Shown piece after piece: positions 1-8,011 of a DNA stretch of 64,000 bases (the stretch's first letter is position 1; the number at the start of each line of letters is the position of its first letter). The translations under genes and the position numbers were made by a program. Source of the DNA: Marinoscillum furvescens DSM 4134 (GTDB taxonomy: Bacteria; Bacteroidota; Bacteroidia; Cytophagales; Cyclobacteriaceae); contig NZ_QREG01000003.1 of the NCBI RefSeq assembly GCF_003386095.1, positions 248,001 through 312,000 of the forward strand. The letters are read 5' to 3'. The notes under the pieces were generated by a model. That model had not been told where the DNA came from. It ran no database searches and saw nothing but the letters and a program-made list of their open reading frames with translations.

Positions 1-276
1 CTCTGACATCACTCCGATGTTTTTCCCCTGCATAGCCGGAGCAAAAAATTTATCTAGCTGCTGGTGGCTCGTCTTTTTGTCGAGCACCTCAAACTGTAGT
101 TCGGGAATCTCCACCCCCAGTTTTAAGCTACTGATAAACCTCCTGGACGTTCGTACGTTTTCTACTAAAAAGTGTGAAGTATTTCGTACCACATCCAGTA
201 CCATCGGTGCCAAAAATGAAGCGTCGTTCTGGTCAGAGAGATAAGTGGGTATTAAAAATAAGGAGCCTTTTGTCAT
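1..276 (-). CDS. RsmI-like SAM-dependent methyltransferase (5' part only)
   Basis: The first 92 residues of a methylase that runs off the left edge. It starts MTKGSLFLIPTYLSD, like the usual opening of the tetrapyrrole-methylase/RsmI family, followed by VVRNTSHFLVENVRTSRRF and ending at GVMSE, the conserved GxxSDAG-type region of the family. RsmI 2'-O-methylates C1402 of 16S rRNA; many Bacteroidota carry a shorter YraL-like member, so the exact target is not settled. The start codon overlaps that of the divergent DUF2905 gene in the shared CATG at 274-277. Seen: the reading frame and family motifs. Inferred: the rRNA substrate. Confidence 0.8.
   Translation of the reverse strand, partial: MTKGSLFLIPTYLSDQNDASFLAPMVLDVVRNTSHFLVENVRTSRRFISSLKLGVEIPELQFEVLDKKTSHQQLDKFFAPAMQGKNIGVMSE
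260..265 (+). promoter_or_regulatory. Shine-Dalgarno sequence AAGGAG deciding the DUF2905 start
   Basis: AAGGAG lies nine bases before the ATG at 275. It supports that start over an upstream in-frame GTG at 245. The site sits inside the coding sequence of the divergent methyltransferase. Confidence 0.6.
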
Positions 277-484
277 GGGAAAATCTTTGATCGTTATCGG
301 TCTCGTGTTAATTCTTTGCGGTGTATTGATCACTTATGGTGGGAAACTAGACTTTTTCGGTAAGCTCCCCGGTGATATCGTTATCGAAAGAGAAAACACT
401 ACATTCTATATTCCGATCACCTCTTGCCTATTGATTAGCGTGTTGTTGTCACTGCTGTTTTTCTTGTATGAGAAGCTACGCTAA
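275..484 (+). CDS. DUF2905 family small membrane protein
   Basis: A 69-residue protein with two membrane segments (about residues 4-21 and 45-65) and the connecting GKLPGDIVIE motif typical of DUF2905. Function of the family is unknown; it is widespread in bacteria as a two-helix inner-membrane protein. ATG 275 is chosen because of AAGGAG at 260-265 and because the family starts with MGK followed directly by the first helix. Its start codon overlaps that of the divergent methyltransferase, and its 3' end overlaps the convergent hydrolase by nine bases. Confidence 0.8.
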   Translation: MGKSLIVIGLVLILCGVLITYGGKLDFFGKLPGDIVIERENTTFYIPITSCLLISVLLSLLFFLYEKLR

Positions 485-1237
485 AAAGTCCATCACCAGC
501 TCTCCCAGTTCTTTAGGTTTCTCAGCATGCACCCAGTGGCCTGCACCTGGCACCATTTTGATCGTGGCATCTGGAAAGTGATCTTTGATGAGGTCATGAT
601 CACTTTCCTGAATGTAATCACTGGCTCCCCCACCTATAAATAATGTAGGCCCAGAAAAGGAGGCTCCATCCACCAAGCCCTCGCCTATCTTTTGGATATT
701 GGATTCTATTACGGGTAGATTGAGCTTCCACACAAAATTATTGGATTCATCCCGAGACAGATTCTTAAGGATAAACATCCTTACGCCAGCTTCCTTGATC
801 ACTTTTGACAGCTGTTCGTCCGCTTCCTTTCTACTACCAATCGAGTCCAGTTGCACACTATGAAAGCCTTCAAATATTTGACTGTGGTGTGGAGGATAAT
901 ATTTTGGAGCTATATCCACCACTATTAGTTTGTCTACAGCCTCTGGGTAGCTCGTCGCAAAGGTCATAGCAGTCTTGCCTCCCATCGAGTGTCCTAGCAC
1001 ATAAATGGAGGATAAGCCCTCATCATCCATAAGTTTCTTTAGATCCTCCGCCATGGCTTCATAGGTCATTTCCTCACTGTGTGGAGAGTTGCCATGGTTT
1101 CGCTGGTCAATGAGGTACACCGTAAAGTGCTCTGCCAAAGCTTTACCATGAGTTTGCCAGTTGTCCGACGAACCAAACACCCCATGCAGTACAAATAGCG
1201 GGTGCCCAGTACCGTATTTTCTAAAATTTAATTTCAT
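476..1237 (-). CDS. alpha/beta-fold hydrolase (YbfF-like esterase)
   Basis: A 253-residue alpha/beta hydrolase. The oxyanion-loop HG is at residues 18-19, the nucleophile elbow GHSMGG puts the catalytic Ser at 84, and GAGHW puts the catalytic His near 234; an Asp around 208 may complete the triad. The RNHGNSP motif around residues 46-52 is shared with the YbfF group of acyl-CoA/carboxyl esterases. Substrate cannot be read from the sequence. No signal peptide, so cytoplasmic. It ends three bases before the stop-side neighbour's frame and lies immediately downstream of pdxJ (3-base gap), so co-transcription with pdxJ is likely. Confidence 0.8.
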   Translation of the reverse strand: MKLNFRKYGTGHPLFVLHGVFGSSDNWQTHGKALAEHFTVYLIDQRNHGNSPHSEEMTYEAMAEDLKKLMDDEGLSSIYVLGHSMGGKTAMTFATSYPEAVDKLIVVDIAPKYYPPHHSQIFEGFHSVQLDSIGSRKEADEQLSKVIKEAGVRMFILKNLSRDESNNFVWKLNLPVIESNIQKIGEGLVDGASFSGPTLFIGGGASDYIQESDHDLIKDHFPDATIKMVPGAGHWVHAEKPKELGELVMDFLA

Positions 1238-1240
1238 TTT

Positions 1241-1969
1241 TTATCCTTCTTTAGAGTCACGTATCTGTCTCAGGTACATTTGAATGGTATTTTCCAACCC
1301 ATAATAAAGGGCATCGCAAATCAGCGCATGTCCGATAGAGACCTCATCCAAATCGGGAATCTGTTGTTTTAAGTACGCCAGGTTGTGCAAATCCAGGTCA
1401 TGCCCTGCATTGAGGCCCAGGCCAATCTCCTTTGCACGTTTGGCTGCAGCCACGTAATTTTTCACAGCCTCAGCTCTGTCCTGATGAAAATGAGCAGCAT
1501 ACGGTTCTGTATAGAGCTCTATACGGTCTGCACCTATTTTTGATGCTCCGTCTACCATTTTCAGGTCAGGGTCCACAAAAACAGACGTCCGCACCCCCAT
1601 ATTTTTGATTTCTTCGATGATCTCAGAAAGTTTTTCTTCGTGAGTCACCGTATCCCATCCTGCGCATGAGGTGAGTACATCAGGCCCATCGGGAACGAGT
1701 GTGGCCTGTGCCGGACGTACCTTTTCTATGATCTCCATAAACCGCTCATCCGGATACCCTTCTATGTTGAACTCTGTGGTAACCACATCTTTAAGGTCCA
1801 TGACATCCGTATATCGGATATGACGTTCGTCGGGCCTTGGATGCACCGTTATGCCTTCTGCCCCGAATCTTTCACAGTCCCTGGCTGTTTGTACCACATT
1901 GGGATTATTGCCCCCCCGAGCATTGCGCAGGGTTGCAATTTTGTTGATGTTTACGCTAAGTTTGGTCAT
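1241..1969 (-). CDS. pdxJ: pyridoxine 5'-phosphate synthase
   Basis: PdxJ condenses 1-deoxy-D-xylulose 5-phosphate with 3-amino-2-oxopropyl phosphate to pyridoxine 5'-phosphate, the last ring-forming step of DXP-dependent vitamin B6 synthesis, in the cytoplasm. The 242 residues match the family length. The conserved [16 protein letters not shown] start, the [12 protein letters not shown] active-site segment (about residues 40-52) and the [11 protein letters not shown] segment near residue 185 are all visible. It is the first gene of a two-gene minus-strand unit with the esterase and is divergent from the YqeY gene. Confidence 0.95.
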   Translation of the reverse strand: MTKLSVNINKIATLRNARGGNNPNVVQTARDCERFGAEGITVHPRPDERHIRYTDVMDLKDVVTTEFNIEGYPDERFMEIIEKVRPAQATLVPDGPDVLTSCAGWDTVTHEEKLSEIIEEIKNMGVRTSVFVDPDLKMVDGASKIGADRIELYTEPYAAHFHQDRAEAVKNYVAAAKRAKEIGLGLNAGHDLDLHNLAYLKQQIPDLDEVSIGHALICDALYYGLENTIQMYLRQIRDSKEG

Positions 1970-2017
1970 GAATAGCTACACTGATTTTCACGCAAATTTG
2001 TTTAGAAAAAATAGATT

Positions 2018-2470
2018 ATGAGTTTAAAAGAGAAAATAGAGGCCGAAATCAAACAGGCAATGCTCAAAAAAGACAAAGAGCGCCTGACCCCACTTCGTGC
2101 TATCAAATCACAAATACTACTGGCTGCCACCGAAAAAGGAGGTAGTGATGAACTTAGCGAAGATGCTGAAATCAAGCTCCTGACAAAGGCTGCCAAGCAG
2201 CGCAGAGATTCATTGGAAATTTATCAGAAAGAAGGTCGTGAAGACCTGGCTGCCAAAGAAGAAAGCGAACTAAAAGTAATTGAGGAGTTTTTGCCCAAGC
2301 AGCTTAGTGAGGATGAGCTCGAAGAAGTGCTCAAGGGAATCATCGCGCAGGTAGGCGCTTCTGGCCCTCAAGACATGGGCAAAGTAATGGGTATGGCCAC
2401 CAAGCAGCTTGCAGGAAAAGCTGACGGCAAAGCCATTTCTACTAAAGTGAAGCAACTTTTGAGCAAATAA
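2018..2470 (+). CDS. GatB/YqeY domain protein
   Basis: A 150-residue protein matching the stand-alone YqeY family: helical N-terminal half (ID region with MLKKDKERLTPLRAIKSQI) and a C-terminal tail-like domain with EFLPKQLSEDELEE and MGKVMGMATKQLAGKADGK. The domain is also found at the C terminus of GatB, where it contacts tRNA; the free-standing protein is poorly characterised, possibly tRNA or amidase related. It precedes the CvpA gene by three bases, so the two are probably one transcript. Confidence 0.88.
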   Translation: MSLKEKIEAEIKQAMLKKDKERLTPLRAIKSQILLAATEKGGSDELSEDAEIKLLTKAAKQRRDSLEIYQKEGREDLAAKEESELKVIEEFLPKQLSEDELEEVLKGIIAQVGASGPQDMGKVMGMATKQLAGKADGKAISTKVKQLLSK

Positions 2471-2473
2471 CGG

Positions 2474-3019
2474 GTGAATTATATTGATATTTTTCTGATC
2501 GTAGTATTGGTACTTGGGGCTATCAAAGGCTACCTCAAGGGATTGGTAGTGGAGATCTTTTCATTTCTTGCCTTCTTCGTAGGGCTGTTTCTGGCTATCG
2601 AACTCACCATCCCTGTAGCTGAACGGTTTTTCTCAGGCAACGACTACTTTCAGTTATTTACGGTAGGCGTATTTGTCGCCCTATTTTTAGTGGCAGTGCT
2701 GATCGTCAACCTACTGGCCAAATTACTCAAAAAAGCTTTAGACCTCACATTCCTTGGTTTTTTCGACAATGTTCTAGGTGCTCTGGCAGGAATTTTCAAA
2801 TGGGCTTTTATCGTCAGCGTGTTCTTCTGGGTATTCGATTCTATCGGTGTTCGCTTCCCCGACAAACAAACAGACGGCTCATTGATTTATCCTTATGTAA
2901 AAGAACTGGGCCCGAAAGCCTTCGAATGGTTATCCAAAGTGCTTCCATTCATCGAAGATATGATGGATTCACTCAAAAATATTGGTGATAAACACCGCTC
3001 ACTTTATACCTTTTTGTAA
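2474..3019 (+). CDS. CvpA family membrane protein
   Basis: A 181-residue inner-membrane protein with four hydrophobic segments (about residues 3-22, 25-45, 60-85 and 100-122). The opening YIDIFLIVVLVLGAIKGYLKG is characteristic of CvpA/colicin V production proteins. Family members are linked to colicin V export and envelope homeostasis, but the molecular role is unknown. The start is GTG at 2474, three bases after the YqeY stop; no ATG is available before the first helix. Confidence 0.83.
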   Translation: MNYIDIFLIVVLVLGAIKGYLKGLVVEIFSFLAFFVGLFLAIELTIPVAERFFSGNDYFQLFTVGVFVALFLVAVLIVNLLAKLLKKALDLTFLGFFDNVLGALAGIFKWAFIVSVFFWVFDSIGVRFPDKQTDGSLIYPYVKELGPKAFEWLSKVLPFIEDMMDSLKNIGDKHRSLYTFL

Positions 3020-3042
3020 TTTCTTTTGTTTATTTATAATAC

Positions 3043-3801
3043 ATGCAAGTCAAAGAAGATAAAGGATTTAGATTTATTGATGAAGGACAGGGAGAGCCCC
3101 TGCTCTTATTGCACGGTCTGTTCGGGGCATTGAGCAACTGGGACGGGGTGGTTAATCGGTTTTCACAAAATTACCGCGTGATTATACCTCTTCTTCCGAT
3201 CTACACAATGCCTGTGAAGCAAGCCGGCCTTACAGCGCTTAACAAATTCGTAGAGGAGTTTGTAACAGCCATGGATTTGACCAATTTAAATTTGGTAGGT
3301 AATTCATTAGGCGGCCATGTAGGGTTAATATTTACGCTCAAAAACGAAGAAAAGGTAAAAACGCTGACTCTTACAGGCAGCTCAGGGTTATTCGAAAACT
3401 CCATGGGTGGATCCTTTCCACGTAGAGGTTCGTATGATTACATACAGGAGCGCGTGGCATACACGTTTTACGACCCTAAAACCGCTACAAAAGAATTGGT
3501 GGACGAGGTGTTTGAAACAACTAAAAGTATCCCGAAAGCGTTGAGAATAGTAGCGATTGCGAAATCTGCTCAGCGACACAACATGGCTGACGAGATCACA
3601 AGGATTCAGGTGCCTACATTACTCATTTGGGGACTCAATGACACCATCACCCCTCCTTATGTAGGCCATGAATTTGACAGGCTGATACCGAATACCACGT
3701 TACGATTCATCGACAAATGCTGCCATGCGCCTATGATGGAGCGGCCGGAAGAGTTCAATCAGATATTAGAAGAATTTTTGGAACGAGAACTTGTAGTATG
3801 A
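3043..3801 (+). CDS. alpha/beta hydrolase
   Basis: A 252-residue alpha/beta hydrolase with HGLFGALSNWDG near residues 24-35 (oxyanion loop), GNSLGGH around residue 87 (nucleophile Ser), an Asp in WGLNDTITPP and a catalytic His in KCCHAPMMERPEEF. This resembles the MhpC/BphD-like C-C hydrolase and esterase group; the substrate is unknown. Its stop overlaps the start of the CBS gene (ATGA at 3798-3801), indicating translational coupling. Confidence 0.8.
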   Translation: MQVKEDKGFRFIDEGQGEPLLLLHGLFGALSNWDGVVNRFSQNYRVIIPLLPIYTMPVKQAGLTALNKFVEEFVTAMDLTNLNLVGNSLGGHVGLIFTLKNEEKVKTLTLTGSSGLFENSMGGSFPRRGSYDYIQERVAYTFYDPKTATKELVDEVFETTKSIPKALRIVAIAKSAQRHNMADEITRIQVPTLLIWGLNDTITPPYVGHEFDRLIPNTTLRFIDKCCHAPMMERPEEFNQILEEFLERELVV

Positions 3802-4463
3802 TAGCCAAAGACCTGATAAACTATATGATCCCACCACTGAAACCACAAGACAAAGTGTCTAAGGCTAAACAGTGGATGGATGAATTGCGTTTGTCAGAGC
3901 TTCCTGTAGTAGATAATGGTGTTTTCGTTGGGTTAATAGACGAAGAACTTTTACTCAATGATGAACTCAAGTACCCCAATATAGGGGATTATCCGTTGCT
4001 AGGTCAAAAATGCACCGTGGGTGCTGGCAATCACTATTACGATGTGCTCAAGACATCAAATATTGAAGGGTTTAGAATTGTAGCTGTCATAGATGAACTC
4101 AATCAGTACCTTGGAGTAGTATCTATAGAAGATGTGGTGGAAGCATTCGCCAAAAACAGCTCAGTAAGCACTCCTGGAGCTATTTTGGGACTAAGACTGA
4201 AATTTAACGACTACTCTCTCACTGAAATCAGCCGCATTATCGAATCCAATGAAGTAAAAATTCTGAGCAGCTACCTAAGCCCTCACTCTGAAGACCCAAA
4301 TGATTTACACCTCACCCTTAAACTAAACAAAGAAGATATCTCTCATATCATCAGCCAACTAGAAGAGGCGGGATTTACCGTAGAAAGCGCCCACAACACG
4401 GCCAGTTCTAGTTTTGATGAAAAAGAGCGAATAGATATTCTCATGAAATATCTTAAAATATAG
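3798..4463 (+). CDS. CBS-domain protein
   Basis: A 221-residue protein with a CBS pair at about residues 1-125 (MIAKDLINYMIPPL, SELPVVDNG..FVGLI, then FRIVAVIDELNQYLGVVSIEDVV) and a C-terminal region resembling an ACT-like fold (residues 135-215). CBS pairs bind adenine nucleotides and act as energy sensors. In Bacteroidota this gene commonly precedes nadK, as it does here (5-base gap), so a regulatory link with NADP synthesis is a reasonable inference. ATG 3798 is chosen because it overlaps the upstream stop and starts the first CBS strand. Confidence 0.82.
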   Translation: MIAKDLINYMIPPLKPQDKVSKAKQWMDELRLSELPVVDNGVFVGLIDEELLLNDELKYPNIGDYPLLGQKCTVGAGNHYYDVLKTSNIEGFRIVAVIDELNQYLGVVSIEDVVEAFAKNSSVSTPGAILGLRLKFNDYSLTEISRIIESNEVKILSSYLSPHSEDPNDLHLTLKLNKEDISHIISQLEEAGFTVESAHNTASSSFDEKERIDILMKYLKI

Positions 4464-4468
4464 CTGAC

Positions 4469-5344
4469 ATGAACAAAATCGCCATCCATGGCCGCAGAAT
4501 CGCAAGCGAATCTGTCAGCTACGTCAAAGAAATAGTGACGATCATAGAAAATAACAATAGGGAGATCTATGTAAGTCCTCACATAGCCGCATTGCCCAAT
4601 GCCAAAGGTGTACTGGACCATCACCCTCAATACCAGCCAGAGAAGGACATGTCCGAGTTTGAGGCCGTATTTAGTCTGGGAGGTGATGGCACTTTATTAG
4701 ACACGCTTACGCATGTAGACGACTCTCAAGTCCCCATTCTTGGAATCAACCTGGGTCGATTGGGTTTTTTAGCTGTAATTTCTAAAGAAAACATCGCCGC
4801 TGCTTTGCAGGCATACTTTGCAGGAAGGTACGAATATGATGATCGCTCCCTGGTGCAGTTGCACACTGATATCCCACTATTCGAAGACAAAAATTATGCA
4901 CTCAACGAATTTGCCATACTTCGTAAGGACACATCATCTATGATTGTGGTGAAATGTTTCTTGGATGGAGAGTTTCTAAACACATATTGGGCAGATGGTG
5001 TAATGGTGGCTACATCTACAGGGAGTACAGGCTACTCACTAAGTTGCGGAGGGCCGGTAATTATTCCAAATACGAACAATTTTATCATAACACCGGTCAG
5101 CCCGCATAATTTAAATGTGAGACCTTTAATCATTTCTGAAAACAGTGAATTAACTTTTGTAGTTGAAACTGAGAATCAGTCTTGTCAGGTGTCACTAGAC
5201 TCTCGATCAGAATCTGTAAGTGATAAAGTGGAGTTTAAAGTACGAAAAGCACCTTTTAAAGCGAGGTTAATAAAAATTGAGGATTCTTCGTTTTTAGACA
5301 CATTAAGAAATAAATTGAACTGGGGGTTGGATAAGCGGAACTAG
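4469..5344 (+). CDS. nadK: NAD kinase
   Basis: Phosphorylates NAD to NADP in the cytoplasm. The 291 residues contain the diagnostic SLGGDGTLLDT (about residues 69-79), NLGRLGFLA, the NE of ALNEFAI and DGVMVATSTGSTGYSLS. These are the NAD-binding and catalytic signatures of the family. The gene ends a plus-strand run starting at the hydrolase, and a new promoter appears to follow before the DUF6089 gene. Confidence 0.95.
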   Translation: MNKIAIHGRRIASESVSYVKEIVTIIENNNREIYVSPHIAALPNAKGVLDHHPQYQPEKDMSEFEAVFSLGGDGTLLDTLTHVDDSQVPILGINLGRLGFLAVISKENIAAALQAYFAGRYEYDDRSLVQLHTDIPLFEDKNYALNEFAILRKDTSSMIVVKCFLDGEFLNTYWADGVMVATSTGSTGYSLSCGGPVIIPNTNNFIITPVSPHNLNVRPLIISENSELTFVVETENQSCQVSLDSRSESVSDKVEFKVRKAPFKARLIKIEDSSFLDTLRNKLNWGLDKRN

Positions 5345-5363
5345 AGAAACTTTGATAATTTGT

Positions 5364-5371
5364 TAAGTTTG
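5364..5371 (+). promoter_or_regulatory. candidate Bacteroidota -7 box (TAAGTTTG)
   Basis: TAAGTTTG matches the Bacteroidota -7 consensus TAnnTTTG exactly and lies 20 bases before the ATG at 5391, which would give a short leader. No TTG at the expected -33 spacing is visible, so this is only a candidate start for the outer-membrane block. Confidence 0.35.
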
Positions 5372-5390
5372 TAACAATTGCCATCATCAC

Positions 5391-6479
5391 ATGAAATTTA
5401 AAATCTTCATTTCCCTATCATTAGTGCTGATATTTTTGGCTGGAGCACTTGACGCGGACGCTCAACGACGAAACCGGTACAAAAAACGTAGGTCCAAAAA
5501 CAAACGAATGTCCTCCTATAGAGGTGGGATGGTCGGAGCTAAGTTTAGACCATACAGCTACCTTTCAGCCAATGTGAATGCACTTAATTACTTTGGGGAC
5601 CTGGCTCCCGTTAATAAAGCTGCCAGTACTGACATCAACTTTACCCGCCCTGGTATGGGCATAAATGTAGGGCACCGCTTTACACCTCACCTCGCAGTGA
5701 GAGCTGGTTTTAATTATGGGAGGTTAAAGGGTGACGATGTAACATCTGACCCAAATGCTGAAGACTCCAGAGCCAGATATGTAAGAAACTTACATTTTCG
5801 GAACGACATTAAAGAACTCCACATGGGGTTTGAAATCTATCTCATGCCGAACTATGGCGGTCCCAATATGCGACCGGATATCAACATCTACTTACTGGTA
5901 GGTGCAGCAGTATTTCATCACGAGCCTAAAGCATTGGTGCCTGAGTTTGATTACACCACCGGTGGCACGGAGCCTGCACCTCAAGCTGGTGAGTGGGTCA
6001 AGTTAAGAAAACTCGGAACTGAAGGACAATTAATCAACAGTGGTAGCGTTAAAAACTCAGCGTATAGCCCAATACAATTGGCTATTCCTATTGGCGTAGG
6101 CATCAATTTAAGATTGCCTGGTCCGTTTAATGCTGGAATTGAATTTGGATACAGGTATTTGTTTACAGATTACATCGATGATGTAAGTGACAGATACGTT
6201 CCGTTTTACATGCTAGAAGACGATCTAACAAGAATAATGTCGGACAGGGCTGCTGAACCAACTGCTGCCTGGGCAAATGTAGAACGAACAAGCGTACAGG
6301 TTGGCTCTACCACCCATCCTGACGGACAAACATATTATGGCTCCCCATACATTGGTGGTGGTCTTGATGAAAAAGGAGCAATAAGGGGCAATAGGGATGA
6401 CAATGACATGTTCTTTATGACGTCATTAAGAATAAGCATGATATTGGGCCAAACGAGAAGTTCGGCTAAATTCAGATAA
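5391..6479 (+). CDS. DUF6089 family outer-membrane beta-barrel protein
   Basis: A 362-residue secreted protein: signal peptide at residues 1-24 (cleavage after DADA), a very basic stretch just after it (RRNRYKKRRSKNKR), then a beta-rich body with alternating hydrophobic strands and a GxxxNYFGDLAP start. DUF6089-type barrels sit directly upstream of uppS and bamA in many Bacteroidota, as here, which suggests a role in outer-membrane assembly, but no function is established. The basic patch just after cleavage is unusual for a barrel and might contact peptidoglycan or lipid head groups (inference). Confidence 0.75.
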   Translation: MKFKIFISLSLVLIFLAGALDADAQRRNRYKKRRSKNKRMSSYRGGMVGAKFRPYSYLSANVNALNYFGDLAPVNKAASTDINFTRPGMGINVGHRFTPHLAVRAGFNYGRLKGDDVTSDPNAEDSRARYVRNLHFRNDIKELHMGFEIYLMPNYGGPNMRPDINIYLLVGAAVFHHEPKALVPEFDYTTGGTEPAPQAGEWVKLRKLGTEGQLINSGSVKNSAYSPIQLAIPIGVGINLRLPGPFNAGIEFGYRYLFTDYIDDVSDRYVPFYMLEDDLTRIMSDRAAEPTAAWANVERTSVQVGSTTHPDGQTYYGSPYIGGGLDEKGAIRGNRDDNDMFFMTSLRISMILGQTRSSAKFR

Positions 6480-6481
6480 TT

Positions 6482-7192
6482 TTGAATAGACTTTGTTGCT
6501 TAGCGGCATTACTCATACTCTCATCTCCACTCTACTCCCAATTCATGGAATTCGGCGGAGGAATAGGTGGCATGCATTATACAGGTGATCTAAATGCTTA
6601 TCCCCGATTAGAAAAAACCAGGTTGTCCGGCAACCTGGTATACAGACTCAACCTCTCTGAAATCGTAAGTTTTAAATTTGGACTCACTGCAGGCAATATT
6701 GTAGGTAATGATGAAAACCCGCGAGATGCCCTCGCAGAAGAACGCCAGCACTCGTTCAATCACCGAATCATAGAGTTTTCTTCTACTTTTGAATACCACT
6801 TCTTAAGCTACCGATCAGATAAAAACCGCTCGAAGTGGTCTCCTTTCATTTTTCTTGGATTTGGCCTGACCCAAATAGGCAACACCAGCCCAACGTATGA
6901 GGATTACAGTAAAATACAACCTGTAATTCCCATGGGTGGAGGAGTAAAATATGAACTCACCAAGAGGCTTACACTCACTGGAGAAATGGGAGCACGAAAA
7001 ACATTTTTTGATTACCTGGATGGCGTCTCCGATGGAGACCAGCGAATCAAGAATTTTCGATATGGCAATCCAAATGACAAAGACTGGTACTTCTATACCG
7101 GCGTGAGTCTCACATATGTCTTATATAAAATACCCTGTCCTTTTCCATATGTACCCAATAGGTCCATCCTCAACAGAATCAGATCGTACTAG
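6482..7192 (+). CDS. DUF6089 family protein
   Basis: A 236-residue relative of the preceding barrel. TTG at 6482 is taken as start because it lies two bases after the upstream stop and is needed for the signal peptide (residues 1-18, ending LYSQ); the next ATG at 6545 would remove it. The body has GGGIGGMHYTGDLN, FLGFGLTQIG and a DYLDGVSDG segment also seen in its paralogue as DYIDDVSD. Outer-membrane location is inferred from fold type; function unknown. Confidence 0.72.
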   Translation: MNRLCCLAALLILSSPLYSQFMEFGGGIGGMHYTGDLNAYPRLEKTRLSGNLVYRLNLSEIVSFKFGLTAGNIVGNDENPRDALAEERQHSFNHRIIEFSSTFEYHFLSYRSDKNRSKWSPFIFLGFGLTQIGNTSPTYEDYSKIQPVIPMGGGVKYELTKRLTLTGEMGARKTFFDYLDGVSDGDQRIKNFRYGNPNDKDWYFYTGVSLTYVLYKIPCPFPYVPNRSILNRIRSY

Positions 7193-7233
7193 GGCGTTAA
7201 AAAATGTTTAATAATTCTCCATTAGTAAAAAAA

Positions 7234-7249
7234 ACCACAACTTTGTGGT
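7234..7249. repeat. small perfect palindrome upstream of uppS
   Basis: ACCACA-ACTT-TGTGGT, preceded by a run of eight A. On the minus strand it looks like a terminator, but no minus-strand gene ends here. It may be a leader hairpin or an operator for the uppS-bamA-ompH unit. Confidence 0.3.
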
Positions 7250-7276
7250 CTTTCGCATTTTAGCCTAAAGCAGGGG

Positions 7277-8011
7277 ATGAAGGAGCAAATCAAACAAGGC
7301 AATTTACCTCAGCATATTGCCGTTATCATGGATGGGAACGGCCGTTGGGCAAAAAAACAAGGGGCAGCCAGAATCTTCGGGCACCGAAACGCCATCAAAG
7401 CAGTGAGGGATGTTACAGAGGGATGTGCAGAGCTAGGTATAGGATATCTTACATTATATGCCTTTAGTACGGAAAACTGGTCGCGCCCAAAACAAGAGGT
7501 ACAAGGCCTCATGACACTACTGGTGGCAACGATAAATGATGAAGTGCCCACACTCATGAAGAATAATATCCGTCTAAAATCGATAGGAGATACTTCCAAA
7601 CTTCCGAATGCTGCTCAGAAAAAGCTCGCAGAAGCGATCTCTAAAACAGCAGACAATACGGGGTTGACATTGAATTTGGCGCTAAACTATAGTGGGAAAT
7701 GGGACCTCACCCAGGCGATGAACAAAATTGCAACACAGCTAAGAGCCGGTGATACCCATGATGAAATCACCCCCGAATTAATTGAAAAAAACTTATCCAC
7801 GGCAGGGATGCCAGATCCCGAGCTTCTCATAAGGACAAGTGGCGAAATGCGAATAAGCAACTTTCTACTCTGGCAACTGGCCTATACAGAACTGTTTTTC
7901 ACACCTGTACTCTGGCCAGATTTCAGAAAAGAACACCTGCATGAAGGCATCTCGTCCTACCAGCAGCGCGAAAGAAGATTTGGAAAAATAAGCGAACAGG
8001 TTAATGCATAA
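7277..8011 (+). CDS. uppS: isoprenyl transferase (undecaprenyl diphosphate synthase)
   Basis: A cis-prenyltransferase that extends farnesyl diphosphate with isopentenyl diphosphate to the C55 carrier lipid for peptidoglycan and glycan synthesis. The 244 residues carry HIAVIMDGNGRWAK (catalytic Asp about residue 19), FGHRNAIKAVR, LTLYAFSTENW, and the C-terminal LIRTSGEMRISNFLLWQLAYTE. The 3' end overlaps bamA by eight bases, giving translational coupling and a shared supply of envelope functions. Confidence 0.95.
   Translation: MKEQIKQGNLPQHIAVIMDGNGRWAKKQGAARIFGHRNAIKAVRDVTEGCAELGIGYLTLYAFSTENWSRPKQEVQGLMTLLVATINDEVPTLMKNNIRLKSIGDTSKLPNAAQKKLAEAISKTADNTGLTLNLALNYSGKWDLTQAMNKIATQLRAGDTHDEITPELIEKNLSTAGMPDPELLIRTSGEMRISNFLLWQLAYTELFFTPVLWPDFRKEHLHEGISSYQQRERRFGKISEQVNA

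Noticed and set aside
17-244. Plus-strand open frame of 75 codons at the left edge
   Set aside because: It is the shadow of the RsmI-like methylase, whose minus-strand translation over the same bases shows family motifs.
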